From positions 1,116,001-1,180,000 of the forward strand of contig CAWCVJ010000003.1 in assembly GCA_963799065.1 (NCBI GenBank): a DNA stretch of 64,000 bases, given 5' to 3'. A program made the translations under genes and the position numbers. This stretch comes from JAJPHW01 sp963799065. GTDB lineage: Bacteria; Acidobacteriota; Terriglobia; Terriglobales; Acidobacteriaceae. Position 1 is the first letter of the stretch. Each line of letters begins with the position of its first letter. This document shows positions 45,166-55,071 of this stretch, piece after piece. The notes under the pieces were generated by a model that made no database searches, was not told the origin of the DNA, and was given only the letters and a program-made list of their open reading frames with translations.

Positions 45166-47397
45166 ATGCCTGAGCAAGCTAGTCCCATCGTATGGCCCGG
45201 CCGTCCTTATCCCCTGGGGGCAACCTGGGACGGCGAAGGCGTCAACTTCGCGCTCTATTCAGAGCACGCAGAGAAGGTCGAACTGTGCTTGTTCGATCTC
45301 ACCGGCAAGCGTGAGACCCTGCGGGTCCAAATGCCCGAGCAGACTGACATGGTTTGGCACGGCTATCTGCCGGAGGTGCGGCCGGGGCAATTGTATGGCT
45401 ATCGGGTGTATGGCCCTTATGCGCCGGAGCGGGGTCATCGCTTCAACCATCACAAACTGTTGCTTGACCCCTACGGCAAGCAGATTCAGGGGGCGATTCG
45501 CTGGAGCGACGCACACTTCGGCTATCGCGTCGGGCACAAGCTGGAAGATTTGTCGTTTGATCGTCGTGACGACGCCAACGAGATGCCGAAGAATCGCGTG
45601 ATCGATCCAGCGTTTACCTGGGGATACGATACGCCACCGCGAATTCCGTGGCATCAGACGGTCATCTACGAACTGCATGTGAAGGGATTCACCATGTGTC
45701 ATCCGGATGTTCCTCAGCATCTGCGAGGAACTTATGCCGGACTGGCCACTGCTCCCGTCATCGAATACCTCACCACGCTGGGAGTGACCTCGATCGAGTT
45801 GATGCCGGTACACAGCTTTGTCGATGACCGTCATCTGGTCGAACGCGGCCTGCGTAATTACTGGGGCTACAACTCGATCGGATTTTTTGCGCCCGAGCCA
45901 CGCTACTTATCCGACCACTCGACGCGCGAGTTTAAGACGATGGTCAAGACCCTGCACTCGGCGGGATTGGAAGTCATTCTGGATGTGGTTTACAACCACA
46001 CCGCAGAAGGCAATCACAATGGGCCAACGCTGTCACTAAAAGGGATCGACAACACAACCTATTATCGGCTCGTCCCCGACAATCCTCGCTATTACATGGA
46101 TTACACCGGAACAGGCAATACCCTGAACATGCAGCATCCGCGCGTGTTGCAACTCATCATGGACAGCCTGCGCTATTGGGTTCTCGAAATGCATGTGGAC
46201 GGTTTTCGCTTTGATCTAGCTGCGACGCTGGCGCGCGAACTGCATGAAGTGAATCGGCTTGGGGCGTTCCTCGACATCATTCATCAAGACCCTGTGCTTT
46301 CGCAGGTGAAGCTGATCGCCGAACCTTGGGATCTAGGCGAGGGCGGATATCAAGTGGGCAATTTCCCCGTCGGTTGGGCGGAATGGAACGACCGCTACCG
46401 AGACACCGTGCGTTCGTACTGGAAAGGCAATGAAGGCGTTGTTGGCGACCTGGCATATCGTCTCACGGGTTCGAGCGATCTTTATGCGCACAGTGGGCGG
46501 CGTCCTTATGCCAGCGTAAATTTCGTGACGGCGCACGACGGCTTCACACTGCAAGACCTGGTCAGCTACAACGAAAAGCATAATGAAGCCAACGGAGAAG
46601 ACAATAGGGATGGGAACAATAACAACCTGAGTTGGAATTGCGGCGTGGAAGGCCCTACCGACGACGCCAACATCCTGGCTTTGCGCGCCAAGCAGAAGCG
46701 CAATATGATCGCGACCCTACTGCTTTCGCAAGGTGTGCCGATGATCTCGGCAGGCGATTCCATCGGTCACACGCAAAATGGAAACAACAACGCGTACTGC
46801 CAGGACAATGAGATCAGCTGGTTGAACTGGGATGTCCAAGCGCAGGATCACGATCTATTGGCGTTCGTGCAGCGCATCATCAAGTTTCGCAAGAACCATC
46901 CCGCGTTTCGTCGCCGGCGTTTTTTTCAGGGGCGTCCGATCAAGGGAGCCGAGGTGAAAGACATTCTATGGCTCAATCCAGACGGAATCGAAATGAGCGA
47001 GGACGAATGGAGGGATCCGTCGGTTCATTGCGTGGGCATGTTCTTGTCGGGTCAAGGCCTCGACGAGAGCGACGAGCGCGGCCGCAAGGTCAGCGACGAC
47101 AATTTTCTAGTTCTGCTGAACTCTTTTCACGAGGATGAAGACTTCAAGTTGCCGCCATTCTCTCCCGGCGCTCGCTGGCTGGCGTGGATGGATACTTCGC
47201 GAGGGGCTGGCTTGCGTCCGGCTGACGATTACGAGGCAGGCTCCGTCTACAAGTTGCAGGCGCGTTCGATGGTTGTGCTCATGGAGTTGCGTGGGCAGAG
47301 GTCAAAGACCTCAACCCCGGCGAAGCAGGGGCCCAGCCCGAACTTGAACCTGCCTGATTTGAATGAGAAAGACTCGTCCAATGAAGCGCCGTCATAA
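45166..47397 (+). CDS. glgX: Glycogen debranching enzyme (isoamylase type, GlgX/TreX)
   Basis: A 743-residue GH13 enzyme hydrolysing alpha-1,6 branches of glycogen to release maltodextrins. The N-terminal CBM48 (about 15-110) begins PYPLGATWDGEGVNFALYSE. The barrel has DVVYNHTAEG, nucleophile D in HVDGFRFDLA, acid/base E in KLIAEPWDLGEGGYQVG, and the transition-state D in FVTAHDGFTLQDLV. NRDGNNNNLSWNCGVEGPTD is the hallmark insertion of GlgX/TreX. Length is slightly above the usual 650-720 because of a roughly 30-residue polar tail. It is the first gene of the trehalose operon and supplies linear chains to TreY-TreZ. Confidence 0.93.
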   Translation: MPEQASPIVWPGRPYPLGATWDGEGVNFALYSEHAEKVELCLFDLTGKRETLRVQMPEQTDMVWHGYLPEVRPGQLYGYRVYGPYAPERGHRFNHHKLLLDPYGKQIQGAIRWSDAHFGYRVGHKLEDLSFDRRDDANEMPKNRVIDPAFTWGYDTPPRIPWHQTVIYELHVKGFTMCHPDVPQHLRGTYAGLATAPVIEYLTTLGVTSIELMPVHSFVDDRHLVERGLRNYWGYNSIGFFAPEPRYLSDHSTREFKTMVKTLHSAGLEVILDVVYNHTAEGNHNGPTLSLKGIDNTTYYRLVPDNPRYYMDYTGTGNTLNMQHPRVLQLIMDSLRYWVLEMHVDGFRFDLAATLARELHEVNRLGAFLDIIHQDPVLSQVKLIAEPWDLGEGGYQVGNFPVGWAEWNDRYRDTVRSYWKGNEGVVGDLAYRLTGSSDLYAHSGRRPYASVNFVTAHDGFTLQDLVSYNEKHNEANGEDNRDGNNNNLSWNCGVEGPTDDANILALRAKQKRNMIATLLLSQGVPMISAGDSIGHTQNGNNNAYCQDNEISWLNWDVQAQDHDLLAFVQRIIKFRKNHPAFRRRRFFQGRPIKGAEVKDILWLNPDGIEMSEDEWRDPSVHCVGMFLSGQGLDESDERGRKVSDDNFLVLLNSFHEDEDFKLPPFSPGARWLAWMDTSRGAGLRPADDYEAGSVYKLQARSMVVLMELRGQRSKTSTPAKQGPSPNLNLPDLNEKDSSNEAPS

Positions 47398-49204
47398 GTT
47401 GCCTTTCGGTGCCGAATGCCGGGAAGACGGCAGTGTTCGTTTCCGACTGTGGGCTCCCGCCGCGAAGCGCGTTGAACTGAGTTTGATGGCTGGGGACGAT
47501 GGTGTGCGACTACCGTTAGAGCGGCTCGACTCCGGCTGGTTTGAATTAGTTACCGACGCGGCTCGTCCTGGGTCGCAGTATCGCTTTCGGATCGACGGGG
47601 CTCGGGAAGTTCCCGACCCGGCCTCGCGCTTCCAATCGCAGGATGTGAACGGACCAAGCGAAGTGGTGGATCCTCTGGCTTTCGATTGGAATGACGACGA
47701 GTGGCGCGGCCGGCCCTGGCATGAAGCGGTGATCTATGAACTCCATACAGGCGCGTTCACACGAGGTGGAACTTTCGCCGCCCTGCACGAGCGCCTTGAC
47801 TATCTCGGTGAGCTGGGCGTCACGGCGCTGGAGTTGATGCCAGTCTCGGACTTTCCGGGCAAGCGCAACTGGGGCTACGACAGCGTTTTCCCATTCGCGC
47901 CGGATAGCACCTACGGCAGGCCGGAAGATCTCAAAGCGCTAATCCAAGCCGCTCATGCTCGCGGACTGATGGTTCTGCTTGACGTGGTCTACAACCACTT
48001 CGGACCAGAAGGGAATTACCTCAACGCCTATGCGCCGCAGTTTTTTACTCCCCGGCACCGCAGTCCGTGGGGTGATGGCATCAACTTTGATGGCGTCGAC
48101 GAGCGTCCGGTCCGCGACTTTTTCATTCACAACGCTCTTTATTGGCTGACGGAGTACAACTTCGACGGGTTGCGGCTCGATGCGGTTCACGCAATTGTCG
48201 ACGATTCCAAGCCGGACATATTGACGGAGCTGGCTGAGACGGTTCACTCCGTCATTCCGGATGACCGCCATGTCCATCTGGTGCTGGAGAATGAGCGCAA
48301 TCAGGCCAGTTATCTGCGGCGCAATTCGTCGTGTCGTCCGAAAACTTATACCGCACAGTGGGACGACGACATTCACCATGTGTTCCACGTCCTAGTGACG
48401 GGCGAGCAGGACGGTTATTACTCGGATTACGCCGACGTGACGCTCGATCGGCTGGGCCGTTGTCTCACCGAAGGATTCGCCTATCAAGACGATGTTTCAC
48501 AATACAAAGATGGCAAGCGAAGGGGCGAATCCACGCAAGGCTTGCCGCTCACCGCATTCGTCACGTTCCTTCAGAACCACGATCAGATTGGCAATCGCGC
48601 TTTCGGTGATCGCATCGCCAAATTCAGCGATCCTGCAGCTGTGCGTGCCGCGGTTGCGATTTTACTGCTGGCACCTTCGCCTCCGTTGCTCTTCATGGGC
48701 GAGGAGTTTGGAGCCGATACTTCATTTCTTTTCTTCTGTGACTTCCACGGCGACTTGGCCGCCGCTGTCACCACGGGGCGCAGAAATGAATTTGCACGAT
48801 TCGCTTCATTCGGCGATCCGGCGAAACGCGAACAAATCCCCGATCCCAATGCAGTCTCAACCTTCGAGGCATCGCGCCTCGATTGGAAAAGCCTCGGGCA
48901 GTTGCAACACCAGGAGTGGCTGGCCTTTTATCGCAAATTGTTACAGCTGCGCTTTGCGCACATCGTGCCGCGGCTCGGAGCGGCGTGCAAACTGCGGGCC
49001 AGTTACGAAGTAATTAATGAGCGTGGTCTGCGCGTGTGCTGGGAGTTTCCCGACAACGTTAAGCTCACGCTGACGGCGAACATAAGTTCTGGCATTCTTC
49101 TCGACGTTCAGCTCCCAGCCGGGTCAATCCTCTACTCCAGCGTCAGCGACGGCGATCTAGAATCGCTGCCCGCCTGGTCCGTGACGTGGTCTTTGGAATC
49201 ATGA
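47363..49204 (+). CDS. treZ: Malto-oligosyltrehalose trehalohydrolase
   Basis: A 613-residue GH13 enzyme that cuts trehalose from maltooligosyl-trehalose made by TreY. The N-terminal domain begins FGAECREDGSVRFRLWAPAA. The barrel has LDVVYNHFGPEGNYL, nucleophile D in NFDGLRLDAVHAI, acid/base E in HLVLENERNQA, and FLQNHDQIGNRAFGDR. The start at 47363 overlaps glgX by 35 bp; a second ATG at 47381 (17 bp overlap) is equally plausible. The stop overlaps the treY start (ATGA). Confidence 0.93.
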   Translation: MRKTRPMKRRHKLPFGAECREDGSVRFRLWAPAAKRVELSLMAGDDGVRLPLERLDSGWFELVTDAARPGSQYRFRIDGAREVPDPASRFQSQDVNGPSEVVDPLAFDWNDDEWRGRPWHEAVIYELHTGAFTRGGTFAALHERLDYLGELGVTALELMPVSDFPGKRNWGYDSVFPFAPDSTYGRPEDLKALIQAAHARGLMVLLDVVYNHFGPEGNYLNAYAPQFFTPRHRSPWGDGINFDGVDERPVRDFFIHNALYWLTEYNFDGLRLDAVHAIVDDSKPDILTELAETVHSVIPDDRHVHLVLENERNQASYLRRNSSCRPKTYTAQWDDDIHHVFHVLVTGEQDGYYSDYADVTLDRLGRCLTEGFAYQDDVSQYKDGKRRGESTQGLPLTAFVTFLQNHDQIGNRAFGDRIAKFSDPAAVRAAVAILLLAPSPPLLFMGEEFGADTSFLFFCDFHGDLAAAVTTGRRNEFARFASFGDPAKREQIPDPNAVSTFEASRLDWKSLGQLQHQEWLAFYRKLLQLRFAHIVPRLGAACKLRASYEVINERGLRVCWEFPDNVKLTLTANISSGILLDVQLPAGSILYSSVSDGDLESLPAWSVTWSLES

Positions 49205-52083
49205 CGCCGCGCTCATCCATTCCGCGAGCTACTTATCGGCTGCAGATGAATCGCGAATTTACCTTCGCGCAGGCGACGGCGATCGTCCCCTACCTCGCCG
49301 CGCTCGGGATCAGTCATTGCTATGTGTCTCCCTTGCTGAAAGCGCGGCCCGGCAGCTTGCACGGGTACGACATCGTGGACCACAACTCGCTGAATCCGGA
49401 GATCGGCACTCCCGAGGAATTCGATCGCTTTGTGAACGTGCTCCATAAACAAAATATGGGATTGATCGTCGACATCGTCCCGAACCACATGGGAGTGATG
49501 GGAAGCGATAACCTGTGGTGGCTGGATGTGCTCGAAAACGGCGAGTCGTCTATTTATTCCTGTTTCTTCGATATCGACTGGCATCCCGAAAAGCAGGAAT
49601 TGAACGGCAAAGTGCTCATCCCCGTTTTGCACGATCACTATGGGGCTGTCCTTGAAAGTGGAGAGATCAAGGTCGTTTTTTACTGTGAGCGCGGCGAATT
49701 CGACGTTTGCTATCGCACCCACCGATTCCCTGTGGGGCCCAGGGAATATCCGCGCATCTTACGCAAGTGCGAAGAGCCTCTAACCGCTCAACTCGGCCGG
49801 ACGGATCCATCCCTGTTGGAGTTCCAGAGTTTGATCACGGCCTTCACGCACTTGCCGGCGAGGAGTGACATCGATCCCGCGCAGACCACCGAACGCAACC
49901 GCGACAAGGAAATCCTCAAGCGAAGGTTCAAAGAATTGTGTGAGCGGTCCGCGGAGATCAAGAGTTGTATCGCGAAAGCAGTCGACAGCGTCAACGGCGA
50001 CCCCGCCGACCCGGCCAGTTTTGAGGAGCTTCACGAACTTATCAAAGCGCAAGCTTTCAGGCTCGCCAGTTGGATGGTCGCAGCCGACGACATCAACTAC
50101 CGGCGTTTTTTCGATACCAACGATTTGGCGGGCATCTGCGTCGAAAACGAAAGCGTGTTTCAGGCGACTCATGGCTTTATCCTCAGGTTGATGGCCGAGG
50201 GCAAAGTGGACGGCCTGCGCATCGACCATCCCGATGGGCTTTACGATCCCGCGCAATATTTCGATCGGCTCATGAACGGCATTCAGGTCGCGGCGAACGG
50301 ATCTCCAGAAACCCGGCGCTATGTTGTGATCGAAAAGATTCTCACGGGATCGGAAGAACTTCCGGATCGCTGGCCGGTGAGCGGCACAACCGGTTACGAT
50401 TTCGCGAATCTGGTGAATGGCCTCTTTGTGGACCGGGCCGCGGTGACGCGGCTCGAAAGAATTTACCGCAATTTTATTGGCGAGGAGATTGAGCTCGACG
50501 ATCTCGCTTATCGTAGTCGGAAACTGATTATCCGGGTCGCGCTCGCCAGCGAACTCAACGTGCTGGCCAGTCGCCTCAGCCGCATCGCGCTGGCCAAGCG
50601 CCGCACCTGCGATTTCACTCTCAACAGTTTGCGCGACGCGTTGACTGAAGTTGCCTCCTGTTTCCCGGTGTATCGCACATACGTCACGCAGGCGGGCGCG
50701 TCCGACAACGATGCTCGCTACATCAGTATCGCAATTGAGCTGGCGAAATGGAGAAGCCCGGCCGCGGACACCACCATCTTCGATTTTCTTGGCGAAGTGC
50801 TGCTCACTCGCATCGCGGACGGCCAGGATCATGCGTATCGGGGCGTGGTCACATCACTGGCCATGAAATTCCAGCAGTTCACCAGCCCGGTCATGGCAAA
50901 GGGATTGGAAGACACAGCATTTTATCGCTACAACCGGCTCACCTCGCTAAATGAAGTGGGTAGCGATCTGCGTCGCTTCGGAACGTCGATCGCTGAGTTT
51001 CATAGCGCGAACCAAGAGCGGCTTAGCGAATGGCCGCATACGATGTTGGCGACGAGTACGCATGATTCAAAGCGCTCGGAAGATGTGCGTGCTCGTATCG
51101 ATGTGCTTTCTGAGATTTCAGGGCCCTGGCGCTTGCAACTGCGCAAGTGGAAACGCTTCAATCGCAAGTTCAAGCGCATCGTCAACGCACAGCTTGCGCC
51201 TTCGCCCAACGACGAATATTTGCTCTATCAAACCTTGATTGGAGCATGGCCGCAGCAGCCGTTGGCGGACGATGACGAGCAAGGCTGGAAGAATTTCAGC
51301 GATCGCATCGAAGCGTACATGCTCAAAGCGATTCGCGAAGGAAAAGAAAACACCAGTTGGATCAATCGCAATGCCGCTTACGAAACCGCGATGTCGGCGT
51401 TTGTGAAAGCCTTGCTCACTCCGGGCAAGAGCCGATTTCTTGAGGAGTTCATTCCATTCCAGCGCAATATTGCACGGCTCGGCTTGTGGAATAGTTTGTC
51501 GCAAACTCTTTTGAAGCTGACTTGCCCCGGTGTGCCCGATATTTATCAAGGCAATGAAGTGTTTGATTTCAGCCTGGTCGATCCGGACAATCGTCGTCCG
51601 GTGGATTATGAGGAACGGCAGAAATCGTTCGACGGCATTTCTAAAGGTTCATCCGCAGGCAGCTTACTCGACACCCCCGAGGATGGGCGGCTCAAGCAAT
51701 ACTTGATCTGGAAAACTTTACGCTTGAGGAGCGATCAGCCGGATTGTTTTCAACAGGGAGAATATATTCCACTTAAAATCGAGGGATCGAAAGCCGCACA
51801 TATCGTCGCGTTCGCTCGCAAGTCTGGCGAGTCTGCGATAATCGCGATCGTTCCTCGTTTGATTGCCGGATTGCTTAGCGATGCTGAGCATCCGCCGCTT
51901 GGAGAGCAAACCTGGGGGGACACTCGCCTTTTGATTCCCGCCGCTATTCCCTCGGGCGCGCTACGTAATGCATTTACCGGAGAGTCTTTGGAGTTTGCCA
52001 GCGAGACATCGCCGAATGATCCCAGTATTTCTCTCGCGGAAGTTTTCTCACAATTCCCTGTTGCGCTGTTCGTAGTAGGTTAA
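49201..52083 (+). CDS. treY: Malto-oligosyltrehalose synthase
   Basis: About 960 residues from the ATG at 49201, which overlaps the treZ stop as ATGA. An in-frame GTG at 49186 would add five residues. It turns the reducing-end alpha-1,4 bond of maltodextrin into the alpha,alpha-1,1 bond of a trehalose end. It begins PRATYRLQMNREFTFAQA, as TreY proteins do. Catalytic motifs are GLIVDIVPNHMGVM, KVDGLRIDHPDGLYDP, VVIEKILTGSEELP and ATSTHDSKRSEDVRARI. PDIYQGNEVFDFSLVDPDN is near the C-terminus. Length is at the longer end of the family. treS follows after 2 bp. Confidence 0.93.
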   Translation: MTPRSSIPRATYRLQMNREFTFAQATAIVPYLAALGISHCYVSPLLKARPGSLHGYDIVDHNSLNPEIGTPEEFDRFVNVLHKQNMGLIVDIVPNHMGVMGSDNLWWLDVLENGESSIYSCFFDIDWHPEKQELNGKVLIPVLHDHYGAVLESGEIKVVFYCERGEFDVCYRTHRFPVGPREYPRILRKCEEPLTAQLGRTDPSLLEFQSLITAFTHLPARSDIDPAQTTERNRDKEILKRRFKELCERSAEIKSCIAKAVDSVNGDPADPASFEELHELIKAQAFRLASWMVAADDINYRRFFDTNDLAGICVENESVFQATHGFILRLMAEGKVDGLRIDHPDGLYDPAQYFDRLMNGIQVAANGSPETRRYVVIEKILTGSEELPDRWPVSGTTGYDFANLVNGLFVDRAAVTRLERIYRNFIGEEIELDDLAYRSRKLIIRVALASELNVLASRLSRIALAKRRTCDFTLNSLRDALTEVASCFPVYRTYVTQAGASDNDARYISIAIELAKWRSPAADTTIFDFLGEVLLTRIADGQDHAYRGVVTSLAMKFQQFTSPVMAKGLEDTAFYRYNRLTSLNEVGSDLRRFGTSIAEFHSANQERLSEWPHTMLATSTHDSKRSEDVRARIDVLSEISGPWRLQLRKWKRFNRKFKRIVNAQLAPSPNDEYLLYQTLIGAWPQQPLADDDEQGWKNFSDRIEAYMLKAIREGKENTSWINRNAAYETAMSAFVKALLTPGKSRFLEEFIPFQRNIARLGLWNSLSQTLLKLTCPGVPDIYQGNEVFDFSLVDPDNRRPVDYEERQKSFDGISKGSSAGSLLDTPEDGRLKQYLIWKTLRLRSDQPDCFQQGEYIPLKIEGSKAAHIVAFARKSGESAIIAIVPRLIAGLLSDAEHPPLGEQTWGDTRLLIPAAIPSGALRNAFTGESLEFASETSPNDPSISLAEVFSQFPVALFVVG

Positions 52084-52085
52084 GT

Positions 52086-53764
52086 GTGAAAAGAGAAGAG
52101 GCGGTCCTGGCTCCAGAGCAGAAAGCAGCAGACGAAGATCGGCTTTGGTATAAGAGCGCAGTCATCTACCAGGTTCACGTCCGTACGTTCTATGACAGCA
52201 ACGGGGACGGCATCGGCGATTTTCTTGGACTCGAACAGAAACTGGATTACCTTCAAGAACTTGGAATCAATGCAATCTGGCTGATGCCGTTTTTTCCATC
52301 GCCGTTGCGCGATGACGGCTACGACATCGCCGACTATCGGTCGGTGCATCCCAGCTACGGGACGTTGGAAGACTTCCAGGAATTCCTCGGGTCCGCCCAC
52401 CAGCGCGGCATTCGGGTCATTATCGAGATGGTGCTGAATCATACTTCCGATCAGCATCCCTGGTTTCAAGAATCGCGCAGTTCGCAGGAGAATCCGCGGC
52501 GCGATTGGTATGTATGGAGCGACAACGATACCCGTTATCAGGGAGCGCGCATCATCTTCCTGGACACTGAGCTATCCAACTGGGCGTGGGATCCGATTTC
52601 GAAGTCTTACTACTGGCATCGCTTCTTCAGCCACCAGCCCGATCTGAATTACGACAATCCTGCGGTTCGCGAGGAGATGTGGGATGTCATGAAGTTCTGG
52701 CTGGAGATGGGCGTCGACGGCTTCCGTCTCGACGCTGTCCCTTATCTCGTAGAGCGTGAGGGAACAAATTGCGAGAACTTGCCGGAGACGCACGCTGTGC
52801 TGAAGGAGTTACGGCGGCGACTGGATGAGGAATTTCCAGGCAGAATGCTGCTGGCGGAGGCGAATCAATGGCCGGCCGATCTGCGGCCTTACTTTGGCGA
52901 CGGCGACGAATTCCACATGGCGTTCCATTTTCCGCTGATGCCACGCATGTTTATGGGCGCTCAAGTTGGAAGACCGCAAGCCTATTACTGAGATTTTGCA
53001 GCAGACGCCTGAGATTCCCGCTTTCTGCCAGTGGTGCCTTTTCCTGCGCAACCATGACGAGTTGACGCTGGAAATGGTCACTGACATGGAACGCGACTAC
53101 ATGTACGACACGTATGCCGCAGGATAAGACGATGCGGCTGAACCTCGGCATCCGCCGGCGGCTGGCGCCGTTGCTCGACAATGACCGCCGTCGAATCGAG
53201 CTGATGAATGGAATGCTGATGTCGCTGCCCGGCACTCCGATCATTTATTACGGCGACGAAATCGGCATGGGTGACAACATAAATTTAGGCGATCGCAACG
53301 GCGTTCGCACGCCGATGCAGTGGAACGGCGGGTGGAACGCGGGATTTTCCGAAGCGCAGCCGGAGCAACTCTATGCGCCGCTGATTCAGGATCCGGTTTA
53401 CGGATATCCGGCGGTCAACGTGCTGTCACAGAAGCAAACGGAACATTCGCTACTCAATTGGATCACGCGCATCCTGGCGGTTCGCAAGACCAGCGCCGTC
53501 TTCGGCAGCGGTTCGATTGAGTTTCTTTATCCGGCCAACCATCGCATCCTTGCCTATGTCCGCCAGTTGAACAGCGAAACGATTCTGGTGGTGAATAACC
53601 TTTCAAATGCCGCGCAGGCCGTCGAACTCGACCTGAGTCGCTTCAAAGGGAATATTCCGATCGAAATGTTTGGCAGGAATATTTTTCCGCGCGTGGCCGA
53701 GCAGGCATATCTTTTGACGCTGGGACCGTACCAGTTTTATTGGTTTCGGCTGCGGCGTTTCTGA
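52086..53764 (+). pseudogene. treS: Trehalose synthase (maltose alpha-D-glucosyltransferase), interrupted by two +1 frameshifts
   Basis: The first part (52086-52991, GTG start) is a perfect TreS N-terminus: WYKSAVIYQVHVRTFYDSN, MPFFPSPLRDDGYDIADY and GVDGFRLDAVPYL. It leaves frame after MPRMFM. Removing one G from the GGG at 52955-52957 restores ALKLEDRKPITEILQQ and then CLFLRNHDELTLEMV in the next frame, up to YMYDTYA. There an extra G near 53119 must be removed to enter the third frame with QDKTMRLNLGIRRRLAP, open to 53764 (GTPIIYYGDEIGMGDN). The repaired protein is about 559 residues, normal for TreS without a maltokinase. It would interconvert maltose and trehalose. Either a decayed gene or two sequencing errors. 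Confidence 0.85.
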
Positions 53765-53793
53765 CAAATGTTGAGCACCGAGGATGAAAGTCG

Positions 53794-55065
53794 ATGACCG
53801 AGGGCCGTTTGGTAGAGGATAGCTTTCTCACCGACGACTTCTTGCGCCAACTGATGAGCGTTGGCGAAGCGGACATCCTTGTCGGGCTGCCCACTCTCGA
53901 TAATGCGAAGACGATCGGGCCGATTTTGGAAACGATCCAGGCCGGTCTGCTCAAGTTCTTCCCGCGCGATCGCGCGGCGATCATCAATGCTGATGCCGGC
54001 TCGCGCGATTCTACTGCTGGAATGGTTGCCAATGCCTCCATCGACGATGTGCGCCGAAACTCTAAAGTGACCGCCTTACGAACGCTTCATTCGATCAGCA
54101 CACACTACGGCCCGTCCGAAGGGTCCGCTTTGCGTTATTTCCTGGCGGCGGCGGAACTGCTCCGGCCTCGAGCGTGCGCAGTCATTTCGCCTGACGCCAC
54201 GCACATCACGACGGATTGGATTGCAACGCTGTTGCAGCCTGTCTATCGGGAGTCCTGCGATCTGGTTTTGCCGACTTACTCGCGCCATAAGTTCGACGGC
54301 ATTCTGTCGACTAACTTGCTTTATCCCATGACGCGGGCGATTTATGGAGTTCGCATTCGTGAACCGTACGCTTCGGAGTTCTCATTTTCCGGACACCTTG
54401 GCAGCGAGTTTTTGGCGCAGCATTCCTGGCGGGATGAAGTTGCACGAGTTGGTTGCGACACGCAGTTCACCCTGGCTGCGATCACGGGAGGATACAAGAT
54501 TTGCCAATCGTTTCTCGGAGTGAAAGATCGGGCTGAGGCGCGTGCCGCAGAACTAGTCCCCACCATAAGGCGAACAGTGGGCGCGCTATTTGCGTCGCTG
54601 GAACCGACCTTTTCCTGGTGGAGCGCTCGCACTGGGTCGCAGGCCATCGCAACCACAATTTCCGAGGGCGAGTTTACGGCTGAGCCGCTGGCCATCAATC
54701 GCGCACGGCTGCGGGAGATGTTCGCAAGTGGCGTTGCCGATCTGGAATCGGTATTTCGTTCCATCCTTTCTCCGGGCACGTTGTCGGAGTTGCAGAGCAT
54801 CGCACCGCGAGACGATGGCCTTTACTCCGCCGAACTGTGGGCGAAAACGATTTATGAGTTTGCCGCGGCGTATCACAAATCGGTCATCAATCGGGATCAC
54901 ATTGTGCAGGCGCTGGCACCGCTTTTCAGGGGACGCGCGCTGACATTTTTGCTGGAAAACGAGAGCAGTACGGCTGCCGCCGTGGAAAGCAACATCGAAG
55001 CTCTATGCCTCGAATTTGAACGACAGAAGCCTTACCTGCTTGAACTTTGGCAAGGCGGAGAGTGA
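53794..55065 (+). CDS. GT-A glycosyltransferase, glucosylglycerate/mannosylglycerate synthase-like
   Basis: A 423-residue soluble glycosyltransferase. The GT-A fold begins DILVGLPTLDNAKTIGPILE and IINADAGSRDST. The metal-site region CAVISPDATHITTDWIATLL and LVLPTYSRHKFDGILSTNL, then YPMTRAIYGVRIREP with FSFSGHLGSEFL, resemble glucosylglycerate synthase and the GT78/GT81 mannosyl- or glucosyl-glycerate enzymes. A roughly 150-residue helical C-terminal domain follows. If correct, it makes another compatible solute beside trehalose. Substrate assignment is an inference from motif likeness and neighbours. It lies 29 bp after treS. Confidence 0.7.
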   Translation: MTEGRLVEDSFLTDDFLRQLMSVGEADILVGLPTLDNAKTIGPILETIQAGLLKFFPRDRAAIINADAGSRDSTAGMVANASIDDVRRNSKVTALRTLHSISTHYGPSEGSALRYFLAAAELLRPRACAVISPDATHITTDWIATLLQPVYRESCDLVLPTYSRHKFDGILSTNLLYPMTRAIYGVRIREPYASEFSFSGHLGSEFLAQHSWRDEVARVGCDTQFTLAAITGGYKICQSFLGVKDRAEARAAELVPTIRRTVGALFASLEPTFSWWSARTGSQAIATTISEGEFTAEPLAINRARLREMFASGVADLESVFRSILSPGTLSELQSIAPRDDGLYSAELWAKTIYEFAAAYHKSVINRDHIVQALAPLFRGRALTFLLENESSTAAAVESNIEALCLEFERQKPYLLELWQGGE

Positions 55066-55071
55066 GGTCTT

